A stretch of DNA of 64,000 nt, from positions 2,976,001-3,040,000 of the forward strand of contig NZ_UHIY01000001.1 in the NCBI RefSeq assembly GCF_900460525.1, in the 5' to 3' direction. The notes under the pieces are model-generated. The model saw nothing but the letters and a program-made list of their open reading frames with translations, made no database searches and had not been told where the DNA came from. The position numbers were made by a program, and so were the translations under genes. Shown here piece by piece: positions 1 to 8,337 of the stretch. This stretch comes from Yersinia kristensenii. GTDB lineage: Bacteria > Pseudomonadota > Gammaproteobacteria > Enterobacterales > Enterobacteriaceae. Each line of letters begins with the position of its first letter. Position 1 is the stretch's first letter.

Positions 1-41
1 CATATTTCTCTATCCTTCATCGGGGTTATAGGGGGGGGACT

Positions 42-392
42 TTAGAGTGAAAACTTAAACGGTAGACCTTTAACCAGTCGGGCGGCGTTGTTACCCAACC
101 GCCGTAATTGGTCTTCGTTCTGCTCGCGTTCCTGCCGAAATAGCGGGTTGGCGGGCGGTAAATGACGAAAATGCACAATCACTTCGTCGGCAGAACATGC
201 CAGCCCCACCAATAATGGAGAGCGGGTCGCCGCCTGCCAGGCGCGTTGTATGGCATCCGTGTCATCGTCTTGCTGCCATTGCCAGGGAATACCTTCCTCC
301 TCAATCCCCAGTAATACCTGGTGCCAAATCGCCTCAGGGGTTGACGAAGTTAGGCTGATAACAATCGCGGGTGCATCTTGGGTAAAGTTCAT
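42..392 (-). CDS. pduH: PduH, small subunit of diol dehydratase reactivase
   Basis: The 116-residue protein has the length and sequence of PduH. With PduG it exchanges damaged cobalamin out of propanediol dehydratase inside the Pdu microcompartment. The start is ATG at 392-390, which shares one base with the pduG stop (TGATG overlap), so the genes are translationally coupled; a TTG one codon earlier is less likely. Beyond the TAA stop lies a run of eight G (plus strand). A CAT at 1-3 with an AAGGA-like ribosome site on the minus strand is probably the pduJ start, which would continue left of the window. Confidence 0.93.
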   Translation of the reverse strand: MNFTQDAPAIVISLTSSTPEAIWHQVLLGIEEEGIPWQWQQDDDTDAIQRAWQAATRSPLLVGLACSADEVIVHFRHLPPANPLFRQEREQNEDQLRRLGNNAARLVKGLPFKFSL

Positions 393-2215
393 CAATAACT
401 CTCCCGCTGATAGGCCAGAATCAGCCCGGTGGCAACCGCATTACGCGGGCCTTCACTAGCACGGATATTGCCGCGACCAGCCACCAGCTTGTAGTGGGAG
501 AGAGCGTCGGTCACCAATTGTGGGATTTCGAAGTCCAGCGAGGAGCCGCCAACCAGCACCACGAAGGGGATATCGCGGATATTGCCGGTCGGGCTGACTT
601 GACGTAGGGCGCGAAGCGCATTAGTGACAAATACCCGCTCTTTGGCAGAACGGCGGATATTGCGCACTTTTTCCAGTGCGTAATCCCCCGGCAGAGGGGT
701 CAGACCTTCCGGTTTAACCACCACCAATCGGGCAAAAACTTCGGGCGGCAGCGGTTGTGGGAAGAACTGAACGCTGCCGTCTTCGTGGCGCAGGTGGAAC
801 AGACTTTCCACTTTTGCCAAGGGATATTTTTTGATGTCTTCGGCCAAATAGCGGTCTTGCAAATCCAGTTCAGAGGCGATGATCATCGTGACCATGTCCC
901 CGGCTCCTGCCAGATGGGTGGCAACGATTTGACCCTGCGCATTGATGATAGAGGCATCGGTAGATCCAGCCCCTAAATCGAGGATGGCGAGTGGCCGCCG
1001 CGTCCCTGGTGTGGTCAGCGCGCCGAGTATCGCCGCTTCGGCCTCCGCCCCCCCGACCTGTACCTCAATATTTAGGTTCTTTTTGATTTCACTGGCGATG
1101 TGTGCCATTTGCAGGCGATCAGATTTCACCATTGAGGCGATACCCACCGCCTGTTCAAGCGAAAACTCTCCCGCCAGACCGCCGGTGACATTGACTGGCA
1201 CCGCCGTGTCAACCGCCAACAAATCTTGAATGAAGATCTCACTGGTCGGTTTGTTGGTCAGTTCGGCCATGGTTTGGCGCACGTGCTCAAGCATGCCGCC
1301 GATATTGGTACCGGCTTCGCCACTGACATTATCCAGATGCCGGAAGCTGTTGACCGCAGTCATGATAGCTTCAGCACCGGTGGCGACATCCACCCGCAGG
1401 GTACGGCCATTGGCAAATAGCTCCAAATGACCCGCCGGAATAGAACGGGCTTTAACATCGCCCTCGGGTGTTTTCACCACCACCGCAGAGCGCGTGCCAA
1501 TTAAGGCGCGTGCCACTGGGACGATGTTTTTGGTTTCTTCGGCATTGAGTTCAAATACGGTGGCAATACCATAAGGGTTTGAAAGGGTTTCAATCACTTG
1601 ACCCGGCATGGCAACTTCAACTGCCGCCAGCATACCCATCGGGATGCGGTCGATATGCAAGACTTCATCGACGATGGGCAATGGATGCGTGAGGCGGTTA
1701 CTGACCAGCACCCCATCATCCCGTTGCAGGATAATCGCGGTAATGTGGTATCCAGCGCCGTGAGCCGCATTCACCACAGCCGCAACATCGGCAAAATCAA
1801 CCGCTGAAGGCACCACCAGAATGTAAGGCCGGGTAGGGTCGCGAGTGACCAGCTCATCAATCGTGATGGTTACCCCAACGCCCAACCCCAGCCCACCGGG
1901 AGTTTTCGGATTGTGGCCTATCATGGTGGATTCAGTGATGATGGTTTCAGTAATGGTTTCCATCGCCACATCACCAATGACCGGGGTCGCCTCGTTGATG
2001 CGGATTAGACTGATATCACTCAGCGCGATACCGGCCTTTTCCACCAACATATTTAGCGCCTTATTGATGCCGAAAATGTTGCGTTGCGTCCCTTTGACAC
2101 CGGTGGTTTCGGTTAGGGTACTGGTAACAAAGTGCAACTGACCATCAGCCATGCATTGTGCCAATGCGACTTCTGTTGATGAGTTGCCGATGTCTACCCC
2201 GACGATGTAATCCAT
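392..2215 (-). CDS. pduG: PduG, large subunit of diol dehydratase reactivase
   Basis: The 607-residue ASKHA-fold ATPase starts MDYIVGVDIGNSSTEVAL, the phosphate-1 motif region of the DdrA/PduG family, and matches that family to its end. The complex with PduH uses ATP to release inactive cobalamin from PduCDE. The reading frame is open to 2308, but the family start is ATG at 2215-2213, preceded by AAGGT; the 31 extra upstream codons come from a repeat element and look non-native. It lies 141 bp after pduE, a large gap for this operon, filled by that element. Confidence 0.95.
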   Translation of the reverse strand: MDYIVGVDIGNSSTEVALAQCMADGQLHFVTSTLTETTGVKGTQRNIFGINKALNMLVEKAGIALSDISLIRINEATPVIGDVAMETITETIITESTMIGHNPKTPGGLGLGVGVTITIDELVTRDPTRPYILVVPSAVDFADVAAVVNAAHGAGYHITAIILQRDDGVLVSNRLTHPLPIVDEVLHIDRIPMGMLAAVEVAMPGQVIETLSNPYGIATVFELNAEETKNIVPVARALIGTRSAVVVKTPEGDVKARSIPAGHLELFANGRTLRVDVATGAEAIMTAVNSFRHLDNVSGEAGTNIGGMLEHVRQTMAELTNKPTSEIFIQDLLAVDTAVPVNVTGGLAGEFSLEQAVGIASMVKSDRLQMAHIASEIKKNLNIEVQVGGAEAEAAILGALTTPGTRRPLAILDLGAGSTDASIINAQGQIVATHLAGAGDMVTMIIASELDLQDRYLAEDIKKYPLAKVESLFHLRHEDGSVQFFPQPLPPEVFARLVVVKPEGLTPLPGDYALEKVRNIRRSAKERVFVTNALRALRQVSPTGNIRDIPFVVLVGGSSLDFEIPQLVTDALSHYKLVAGRGNIRASEGPRNAVATGLILAYQRESY

Positions 2216-2256
2216 ATCTCTTACCTTAAGTTGCTGACAGTAACACCCCTCTGATT

Positions 2257-2341
2257 TAGCCGAGGTGAGCGAAGGGCTTATATGTCTAGGGGCGCTCCGG
2301 CGGCTCACGCCGCTACGACCCCAACGACCTATTTCCCTTCG
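2257..2341. repeat. GC-rich palindromic repeat, copy A (YPAL-like)
   Basis: The core at 2270-2341 is an imperfect palindrome bounded by CGAAGGG and CCCTTCG. Inside it GGGG pairs with CCCC and GGCGG pairs with CGCCG around a CTCA loop. A diverged copy in opposite orientation lies at 36351-36437, with similarity extending past the CGAAGGG end. Size, palindromy and genus suggest the Yersinia YPAL miniature insertions, but I cannot compare it with the consensus. It sits between pduE and pduG within the operon. Confidence 0.7.
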
Positions 2342-2356
2342 TTTGATATCGCCAAA

Positions 2357-2881
2357 TTAATCGTCGCCTTTTAGCTTCTTGCGCTGGAGATACAACACGG
2401 CAGCTTCGCGCACGAAAGCGGCGCAAATGGTCGCTTTGTAGGTCTGTTCCAACTCATCAGCGATGGCATTCAACTCTTCTTTGCTGGAGCGGAATGGGCG
2501 CAGGGCGTTGTAGATATCCAGCACCTTGTCATCCGGTACCGCGGTCAGCTCGGCTGCACGCTCAAAGTTCATTGCCAGCAGCGGGCGGCCCGCATCTTTA
2601 GCAATAGAGGCTTGAATTCGCAGGATTTCTGGGGTAATACGCAAATCCTGTGAAGTGACACTGCCGTTTAAGACGTTCGCCAGCGTCAGGTCATCCAGTG
2701 TTTTATTGGTGGCGGTTTTCACCCAGTCAGGGTGTTTATTCGCCAACGGATAATCTGAGACTTTGGCATCACTGCGCGAACTGGCCGCGGGAGCACTCGC
2801 GGCAGTTGGCGTTTGGCTTTGCAAGCTGTTCATCTTGCTCAGCACATCGCGAACCATGGATTCAATAGCTTCGGAATTCAT
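2357..2881 (-). CDS. pduE: PduE, small subunit of B12-dependent propanediol dehydratase
   Basis: The 174-residue protein matches PduE, the gamma subunit of adenosylcobalamin-dependent diol dehydratase, which converts 1,2-propanediol to propionaldehyde in the microcompartment lumen. The family core 'KVSDYPLANKHPDWVKTATN' is present from about residue 40. The first 20 residues form an amphipathic helix (MNSEAIESMVRDVLSKMNSL), followed by an Ala/Ser/Pro-rich linker, like the N-terminal extensions of PduD and PduE. It follows pduD by 14 nt. The gap after it holds repeat copy A. Confidence 0.96.
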   Translation of the reverse strand: MNSEAIESMVRDVLSKMNSLQSQTPTAASAPAASSRSDAKVSDYPLANKHPDWVKTATNKTLDDLTLANVLNGSVTSQDLRITPEILRIQASIAKDAGRPLLAMNFERAAELTAVPDDKVLDIYNALRPFRSSKEELNAIADELEQTYKATICAAFVREAAVLYLQRKKLKGDD

Positions 2882-2895
2882 TGTGTTTTCCTTAA

Positions 2896-3564
2896 TTAAA
2901 GCGCCACCCGGAGTTCCTGAGGATTCTTGCCGATCACCACATACTTGGTTTCTTTAATATGCAGAATCGCGGATTTGGCCTGATATTTTGGCCGTGCCAT
3001 TTGGTCATTCAGGGTCGGAACCGGTTGTGGTGATTCCCGCTTGGCGTAACGAGCGGCGTTTTTACCAATCTGGCGATAGGTTTCCAGTGTCAGCAATGGG
3101 GCTTGCGGGAATAGCTCTAAATTCGAGAGCGGCGGCAAACCTTGCTGATGAATCACCGTGGTGCCTTTTGACTGGATACCGATAGAAATCCCAGAACCAC
3201 TCAGGCGGTTGCCTTCTACCGCGACAAAAGCCACGTCGGAGGATTTAAAGCAGCGGATCACCCGCGCCTTGATCCCTTCTTCTTCGATACCAGCAATCAC
3301 TTCGCGCAGAATGTTTTTGTGCGATAAACCGACGATATTGGCGGTTTGCGACAAGCCAAATGCCGGACCGACGGCAATAATCACTTCATCCTGATGAGTG
3401 CCGGGACGGGCTTCACCCACTTCAGTGAGAAAATCCCCGGACGCAACAGCCGCTGCTGCAGGCTGGGTTTCTTGCTTAAAGGAAACAGTATTTTTGTCTC
3501 CCTGCATTTCCTGCAATACGCCTTCAATAATTTGGCGTAACAGTTTTTCGTTAATATCCACCAT
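2896..3564 (-). CDS. pduD: PduD, medium subunit of B12-dependent propanediol dehydratase
   Basis: The 222-residue beta subunit of diol dehydratase shares cobalamin binding with PduC. Its N terminus ([20 protein letters not shown]) is an amphipathic helix equivalent to the PduD sequence known to direct cargo into the Pdu microcompartment. The conserved body starts near residue 45 after a variable linker. It is spaced 12 nt after pduC and 14 nt before pduE, consistent with one transcript for the three subunits. Confidence 0.96.
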   Translation of the reverse strand: MVDINEKLLRQIIEGVLQEMQGDKNTVSFKQETQPAAAAVASGDFLTEVGEARPGTHQDEVIIAVGPAFGLSQTANIVGLSHKNILREVIAGIEEEGIKARVIRCFKSSDVAFVAVEGNRLSGSGISIGIQSKGTTVIHQQGLPPLSNLELFPQAPLLTLETYRQIGKNAARYAKRESPQPVPTLNDQMARPKYQAKSAILHIKETKYVVIGKNPQELRVAL

Positions 3565-3576
3565 CTCGTGAACCCC

Positions 3577-5241
3577 TTAGCCAAGCTCATTCGGATCAAG
3601 CGCGTTTGGAATATTTTTAATTTCTTCCCAACGTGCACCTTCCAGCCGGTAACCGGTAGCTGGCCCCGCGTAGTCATTGACGTCATTCACCGCCGACAAC
3701 ACTTGGTTATTACCTTTGATGATTGCCGAGGTATGCAGGTAGTCGCCGGCAATTTTGGCTTTCTGGATGTTAAGCATGTCTTGCGCCACATCTTCAAAGC
3801 CGCCTTGCGCCAGGGCTTTCACGACTTCCAGACCGGTGCGGTTTTTGCTGATAATTTCCTGAGCGAACTTGATGTCTTCGACGATGTTACGTTCCGGCAT
3901 ATCTTTCGAGCCGTGGGCATAAGTCGCGGCAATCACTTCTTCGTCAGTGATTGGCGGCAAGCCCATCCCAGCAAATACAGCTTGCAGGGCGCGCGCGGCT
4001 TTATTGCGAATCGCCACCACGTCAGCTTCCAATACCGGACGCAGGCCACCATCGACTTTCAGGTCGCGCTGCATGACGTTGTAATCGTCAAAATCTTCGG
4101 CATCTTCGTTGGAGCCCGCGAACATGTTGTCGTAGTTCGGTACCGCAGAATAACCAGAGGAGATAAAGTCAGTCCCCGGCAGGAACTGCATCAGCAGACG
4201 AGCAGTACGGCGCATATCTGAGTGGGTAAAGGTTTGGTCGTTACTGGAGGCGCATTCCAAATCCAGCGCCGAACAAATCAGGTTTTCGGCCAGAATGGCG
4301 CGAATGCCCGATGGCACCGCAGACGGCACGCCGACACAACTGACGGAGCCGTTTTGCAGCCCCTGAACCCCGGCGGCTTTGGTGATATAAATACAGCGCG
4401 CTTCGAGATACAGCATGGATTTGCCTTCGGCATAGCCCATTTGCACTTCAGAGCCGGAGCCGGAGGTAAAGCGCATTTTCAAGCCGCGAGAGGCATAAGA
4501 TGAGGCGAGAAAGCCTTTTGACCATGGCGTATCATCGCCGTCGGTAAACACCGGCTCAGTGCCATAAACTGAAATAGTTTCGGCGTAACAGGTGTGGCCC
4601 AGCATCCCCAGTTTCAGCTCGGTGGCTTCTTCCAGCGAACATTGGGTCAGTACGCCGGGGCGGCCCACTTGTGATCCCACCAACAGCGCAATGGCGTTGA
4701 ATGGCGCATAGCGGGCTACGGCCACCGTGGTTTCTTGCTCATCGAAACCACGGAATGCGCCTTCCGCCGCATCGGCGGCAATTTGCACCGGATTATCTTT
4801 CACGTTGGTCACGTGAGCTTGTTGTGATGGAGTCCGACGGGCGCGCATTTTCTGCATCGACATCATCATTTCCACCACGTTCATATGGGAAACCACCTCG
4901 ACTATCTTGGCCGGAGTCATGGCGGTGGTCAGCGGCACAATAGTGCGGCGCGACACATTGGGGTCACACAGCATATTGGCCAACTTGATGGAATCCATCT
5001 TCATCACTTCTTCCGCGTGCTCCAGATTAATACCGTAGCGGGCGATAAAGTGGTCAATCAGGTCAAAACTGCTTTGTGGTTTGCCGTCTAGCTCGGTCAC
5101 CACACCATTGACAATCTTGATGGAAGGTTTTGGATCATTCGGGCTTTCCATGGCAATAAAGCCTTCCTCGATCCATTCTTTGACAAAGCCGTCCTGATTA
5201 ACCGGGCGTTTCGCCAACGCTTCAAATCTTTTCGATTTCAT
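3577..5241 (-). CDS. pduC: PduC, large subunit of B12-dependent propanediol dehydratase
   Basis: The 554-residue alpha subunit is the same length as characterised PduC proteins and collinear from the start (MKSKRFEALAKRPVNQDG). It forms the TIM barrel where the adenosyl radical dehydrates 1,2-propanediol. No truncation or internal stop is seen. It starts 20 nt after pduB. A 217-codon open frame on the opposite strand is a coding shadow. Confidence 0.97.
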   Translation of the reverse strand: MKSKRFEALAKRPVNQDGFVKEWIEEGFIAMESPNDPKPSIKIVNGVVTELDGKPQSSFDLIDHFIARYGINLEHAEEVMKMDSIKLANMLCDPNVSRRTIVPLTTAMTPAKIVEVVSHMNVVEMMMSMQKMRARRTPSQQAHVTNVKDNPVQIAADAAEGAFRGFDEQETTVAVARYAPFNAIALLVGSQVGRPGVLTQCSLEEATELKLGMLGHTCYAETISVYGTEPVFTDGDDTPWSKGFLASSYASRGLKMRFTSGSGSEVQMGYAEGKSMLYLEARCIYITKAAGVQGLQNGSVSCVGVPSAVPSGIRAILAENLICSALDLECASSNDQTFTHSDMRRTARLLMQFLPGTDFISSGYSAVPNYDNMFAGSNEDAEDFDDYNVMQRDLKVDGGLRPVLEADVVAIRNKAARALQAVFAGMGLPPITDEEVIAATYAHGSKDMPERNIVEDIKFAQEIISKNRTGLEVVKALAQGGFEDVAQDMLNIQKAKIAGDYLHTSAIIKGNNQVLSAVNDVNDYAGPATGYRLEGARWEEIKNIPNALDPNELG

Positions 5242-5261
5242 GAAACAGCCTCACTGTGGCG

Positions 5262-6074
5262 TCAGATATAAGACGGGCGGTCGTTTTTCGGTTCAGCACC
5301 TAAAGTGGCTAATACCGTTTTGCCAATCTCACGGGCAGAAATAACTGCCTGACGGACTGCGCCAGAATCGCCGGAGATAACCAGAATGACTTCGTTACTA
5401 AAGCTGGTGCCCTGTGCGGGGGAACTGTAAGCCACCACATCAACATTGGCGGATTTCACGGCGGTATCGGCCATCAAAACACCAATAGAAGCCGGTGCGC
5501 CGACAATCACGCCGCAAGAGCGGCCCAGTGGTGCGCCAAACGCTTTTTCCAGGGCATGACTGGCGCGGGCGCTGTATTGCAATTCAATGTGACCGGCTTC
5601 ATTGGCATAAACGTCACCGAATGTCCGGTCTAACTCTTTCAATGCCACTTCGACGGCGCGTTTTACGTCAGAAACATCATCACCGCCGAAGATAATTAGC
5701 GAACCATGACCTGCGCCGCCTTTGGTATCACGGGGTAATTCAATACTGACCACCTCGGTATTGGTGGCTTTTACCGCTTCATCAGCCGCCATGATGTGTG
5801 GGCCAGCGCCGGTACGTGCGCCCAAAATACCAATTGAGCGATAACGTTTTTCCAGCTTCATGGCGTCCAATAGGGCGCTGTCTACGTTGGCGATCACCAG
5901 TCCGACGGTGTCGCCGATCGCGGTTCCAACAAATTCCGTTAAACTGCAAGTTTTCTCAGCCATAGCCGTATCTCGTTGTTTATAGGATGGTTGTACAGAA
6001 GACGCCGGGGCGTGCTCGCTGACTTTTGCTATCACCTGCGCCATGATTTGGTCAACCAGGTCATTGCTACTCAT
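5262..6074 (-). CDS. pduB: PduB, microcompartment shell protein with tandem BMC domains
   Basis: The 270-residue protein contains two consecutive bacterial-microcompartment domains and forms a trimeric shell facet. Met38 (ATG at 5963-5961, '[13 protein letters not shown]') corresponds to the internal start that gives the shorter PduB' form in Salmonella, so both forms are likely made here. The first 37 residues contain the amphipathic stretch [16 protein letters not shown], implicated in Salmonella in linking shell to cargo. The start overlaps the pduA stop by 4 nt (ATGA). Confidence 0.96.
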   Translation of the reverse strand: MSSNDLVDQIMAQVIAKVSEHAPASSVQPSYKQRDTAMAEKTCSLTEFVGTAIGDTVGLVIANVDSALLDAMKLEKRYRSIGILGARTGAGPHIMAADEAVKATNTEVVSIELPRDTKGGAGHGSLIIFGGDDVSDVKRAVEVALKELDRTFGDVYANEAGHIELQYSARASHALEKAFGAPLGRSCGVIVGAPASIGVLMADTAVKSANVDVVAYSSPAQGTSFSNEVILVISGDSGAVRQAVISAREIGKTVLATLGAEPKNDRPSYI

Positions 6075-6355
6075 GGTTTACTTCCCTTGGGTAAAAAAGC
6101 TTCTACATCGGTATGGGGGCGGGGGATCACATGGGTAGATTTCACTTCGCCCACGTTAGCGGCGGCAATCGCGCCGGCATCAGTGGCGGCTTTAACTGCT
6201 CCCACGTCACCCCGGACGATAACGGTGACCAGGCCAGATCCAATTTTTTCATAGCCCACTAATGTCACATTGGCCGATTTCACCATGGTGTCAGCAGCCT
6301 CAATGGCTGCGGCCAACCCTTTGGTTTCCACCATTCCTAGTGCTTCTTGTTGCAT
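6071..6355 (-). CDS. pduA: PduA, hexameric microcompartment shell protein
   Basis: The 94-residue protein has one BMC domain with the pore loop Lys37-Ile-Gly-Ser-Gly41, the KIGSG signature of PduA, whose central pore passes propanediol. It is the first gene of the minus-strand pdu operon. A CGAGGT ribosome site lies just upstream (6361-6366) and an ERIC element begins 29 bp before the start codon, so the ERIC is probably transcribed in the 5' leader. Confidence 0.97.
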   Translation of the reverse strand: MQQEALGMVETKGLAAAIEAADTMVKSANVTLVGYEKIGSGLVTVIVRGDVGAVKAATDAGAIAAANVGEVKSTHVIPRPHTDVEAFLPKGSKP

Positions 6356-6383
6356 ATATACCTCGACGAATATCAGGTGCCCT

Positions 6384-6523
6384 TACCCGTCATACTTCAA
6401 GCTGCATGTGTGTTGGCTGCTTTCGTTCACCCCAGTCACTGACTGCCATTGACCTTAAAATCAATAAGCTTCTGGGGATTGACTCAATTGCCGCCTTCCT
6501 GCAACTCGAATTATTTAGGGTAT
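6384..6523. repeat. ERIC element, 140 bp, in the pduA leader
   Basis: It has the ERIC ends (TACCCGTCATACTT and AATTATTTAGGGTAT) and the conserved blocks TTGGCTGCTTTCGTTCACCC and CCTGCAACTCGAATTA. The centre differs from the other copy: about 15 extra bases replace the usual TTACTTATGTAAGCT. It has the same plus-strand orientation as the copy at 7080-7204, hence inverted relative to pduA. Confidence 0.93.
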
Positions 6524-6670
6524 TGCTTTGGCTTGAATGGCCATACTCAAAAGTAATGTTGTTATATTCAGTAATAACGTTGTCAGGTTCGTGCTGCGAC
6601 TGAATATACAAACAAGTAATGAAAAAGAATGGCTGTATTGAATTTACTGGCGGGAATGGTTAGTGACGAA

Positions 6671-6688
6671 ATAACAAATTATTGTCAT
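6671..6688 (-). promoter_or_regulatory. Candidate PocR-type operator, copy 1
   Basis: Read on the minus strand this is ATGACAATAATTTGTTAT, identical at 17 of 18 positions to the copy at 9332-9349 upstream of the cob operon. It lies 316 bp from the pduA start. Assignment to PocR is inference from its presence before both operons. Confidence 0.45.
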
Positions 6689-6914
6689 GAGCTCATTTAA
6701 CTGATTATTTTATAAGTCTATTTATTAATGGATGGGTGGTAATAATTGGTTTTTGCATATTCATAATTACAATTAAGTCAGTGACAACCCCTATTTTCTT
6801 TGGTACTCACGCACGCGAATATAAAGATGGAATCTGGTTCACATTAAAATAGAAATTGCGAGCTTGCTAACAATAACGGAAATAATAAATGACAAAAAAG
6901 TCACATTATTTAAT

Positions 6915-6932
6915 TAGACAATAAGTTGCTTG
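6915..6932 (+). promoter_or_regulatory. Candidate PocR-type operator, copy 2 (degenerate)
   Basis: TAGACAATAAGTTGCTTG shares the core GACAATAA-TTGCT with the other copies. It lies directly before TTGACA, a possible -35 box reading toward pduF, a common position for an activator site. Confidence 0.35.
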
Positions 6933-6966
6933 TTGACAGGGTTTTGAGGGGGGTATGGGCCAGGTA

Positions 6967-6984
6967 ATAGCAATAATTTGCTAT
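6967..6984 (+). promoter_or_regulatory. Candidate PocR-type operator, copy 3
   Basis: ATAGCAATAATTTGCTAT is a perfect inverted repeat (ATAGCAA / TTGCTAT around TAAT). It shares 16 of 18 bases with the cob-side copy at 9332-9349. The symmetry supports a protein-binding site; the identity of the protein is inferred. Confidence 0.45.
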
Positions 6985-7079
6985 AGGAACTCTATTTTTT
7001 GTTTAATTAATGGCTAATCACGACAACACTTTCATTTTCCGTCTCTTTATAGTGATCAGGTCAAGGGCCGTGCAATACC

Positions 7080-7204
7080 ATACCCGTCATACTTCGAGCT
7101 GCATATGCGTTGGCTGCTTTCGTTCACCCCAGTCACTTACTTATGTAAGCTCCCGGGGATTTACTCAATTGCCGTCTTCCTGCAACTCGAATTATTTAGG
7201 GTAT
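7080..7204. repeat. ERIC element, 125 bp, in the pduF leader
   Basis: This is a near-canonical ERIC with both ends (ATACCCGTCATACTTC and TTATTTAGGGTAT), the block GGCTGCTTTCGTTCACCCC and the central TTACTTATGTAAGCTCCC. It ends 36 bp before the pduF start, so it is probably part of the pduF mRNA leader and able to fold. Confidence 0.95.
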
Positions 7205-7240
7205 ATAACGTATTAATTTAACCGCAAGCAGGGTAACCCT

Positions 7241-8055
7241 ATGAATGAATCGCTCAAAGCTCAGTGTATCGCAGAATTTCTCGGCACCGGGCTATTTTTG
7301 TTTTTTGGTATTAGTTGTCTGGCAGCGATGAAAGTGGCCGGTGCCAGTTTTGGTTTGTGGGAAATTTGTATTGTATGGGGGCTGGGGATTTCACTGGCGG
7401 TCTATCTGACCGCCGGGATTTCCGGTGCTCACCTCAACCCCGCCATCACTATTGCTCTCTGGCTGTTTGCTTGTTTCCCCGCCCGTAAAGTGATTCCTTA
7501 CAGCATTGCGCAGATTGCCGGTGCTTTTGGGGGGCGGCGCTGTCTTATATGTTGTATCACAACTTATTTACGGATTTTGAAACCGCCCATCAGATGGTGC
7601 GCGGCAGTCTGGAAAGCCTGCAATTAGCCAGTATTTTCAGTACCTTCCCATCACCGGCTATCAGCGTATGGCAAGCTGCCTTTGTTGAAATCATCATTAC
7701 CTCAATTTTGATGGGGCTGATTATGGCGTTGACGGATGATGGTAACGGAGTACCGCGTGGGGCATTAGGGCCGCTATTGATTGGTATTCTGGTGGCAGTG
7801 ATTGGCGCGGCGACGGGGCCATTAACCGGTTTCGCCATGAACCCGGCGCGTGATTTTGGTCCTAAATTATTCACCTTTTTTGCCGGTTGGGGGAAAATCT
7901 CAATGACCGGTGGCCGTGATATCCCTTATTTCCTTGTCCCAATCATCGCACCGATTATTGGGGCTTGCCTCGGTGCGGCGGTTTATCGTTTCTTCATTGG
8001 TAAAAATCTGCCGTGTAATACCTGCAAGTTAGAGGATGAGAAAGCCAGTATATAA
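7241..8055 (+). pseudogene. pduF: PduF propanediol diffusion facilitator, frameshifted
   Basis: The locus encodes the MIP/aquaglyceroporin PduF of the inner membrane. Codons up to about 7530 give the N-terminal half with the first NPA motif (HLNPAITIALW). The C-terminal half, in another frame from about 7535, carries the second motif (FAMNPARDFGPKL) with the Asp typical of glycerol-type channels. The frames join at G6 (7529-7534): one more G restores the expected GAFGGAALSYMLY. No gene remnant is otherwise missing, so this is a single-base deletion, a phase-variable tract or a sequencing error. As written, the N-terminal frame stops at 7627. AGGG at 7229-7232 is the likely ribosome site. Confidence 0.9.
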
Positions 8056-8066
8056 ATTAAGGCGAG

Positions 8067-8103
8067 TTTCCTCATCTTGAACCGGTGAAACAGGATGAGG
8101 AAA
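8067..8103 (+). terminator. Hairpin after pduF
   Basis: TTTCCTCATC (8067-8076) pairs perfectly with GATGAGGAAA (8094-8103) over a 17-nt loop, 12 nt after the pduF stop. Only a short T stretch follows, so it may be a weak terminator that lets some transcripts continue into pocR. Confidence 0.5.
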
Positions 8104-8337
8104 TTTCGTGATCTATTCGGGTTAATGGGCTGATTATCGTCCCCTGTTGATGATGATTCTGGTAAAGTGAGTTATTACTTTTCATTTCACCAGAGTATAA
8201 ATTGGTACAGGGAAATAGGTTTCTATTGGGTGAGGGGGAATTAAATATAACAAAAAAGTAACACATTGATTATTTCAAGGATGAACGATGGTAACAAACA
8301 AAAACTAATAACAATAAATTAACTGAGAGGTTTTATC

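Larger units (their letters stand above)
6524..7079. promoter_or_regulatory. Divergent pduA/pduF control region
   Basis: An AT-rich 556-bp region without a credible gene lies between the two ERIC elements. It must hold the promoters for the minus-strand pdu operon and plus-strand pduF. It contains three copies of an 18-bp motif also found before the cob operon (listed separately). TTGACA at 6933-6938 could be a -35 box toward pduF, but the nearest -10 candidate is poor. TGACA-N6-TCACA around 6891-6906 resembles half of a CRP site. No transcription start can be assigned from sequence. Confidence 0.55.

Noticed and set aside
2216..2308. 31-codon N-terminal extension of pduG
   Set aside because: The extension encodes repeat-element sequence; homologues start at MDYIVGVDIG (2215).
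3568..4221. 217-codon open frame opposite pduC
   Set aside because: It lies entirely antisense to a well-conserved gene, has no ribosome site and no recognisable protein features.
6384..7204. Two similar repeats considered as a possible CRISPR or transposon pair
   Set aside because: They are ERIC elements; there are no regular spacers and no transposase between them.
7010..7216. Small plus-strand ORF before pduF
   Set aside because: Its reading frame is mostly ERIC sequence; ERICs are not coding.
7529..7534. Programmed ribosomal frameshift in pduF
   Set aside because: A G run alone lacks the usual slippery heptamer and stimulatory structure, and PduF is not known to use frameshifting; a base deletion or read error is simpler.
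8072..8266. 64-codon minus-strand ORF between pduF and pocR
   Set aside because: It contains the pduF hairpin, lacks a ribosome site and resembles nothing known.
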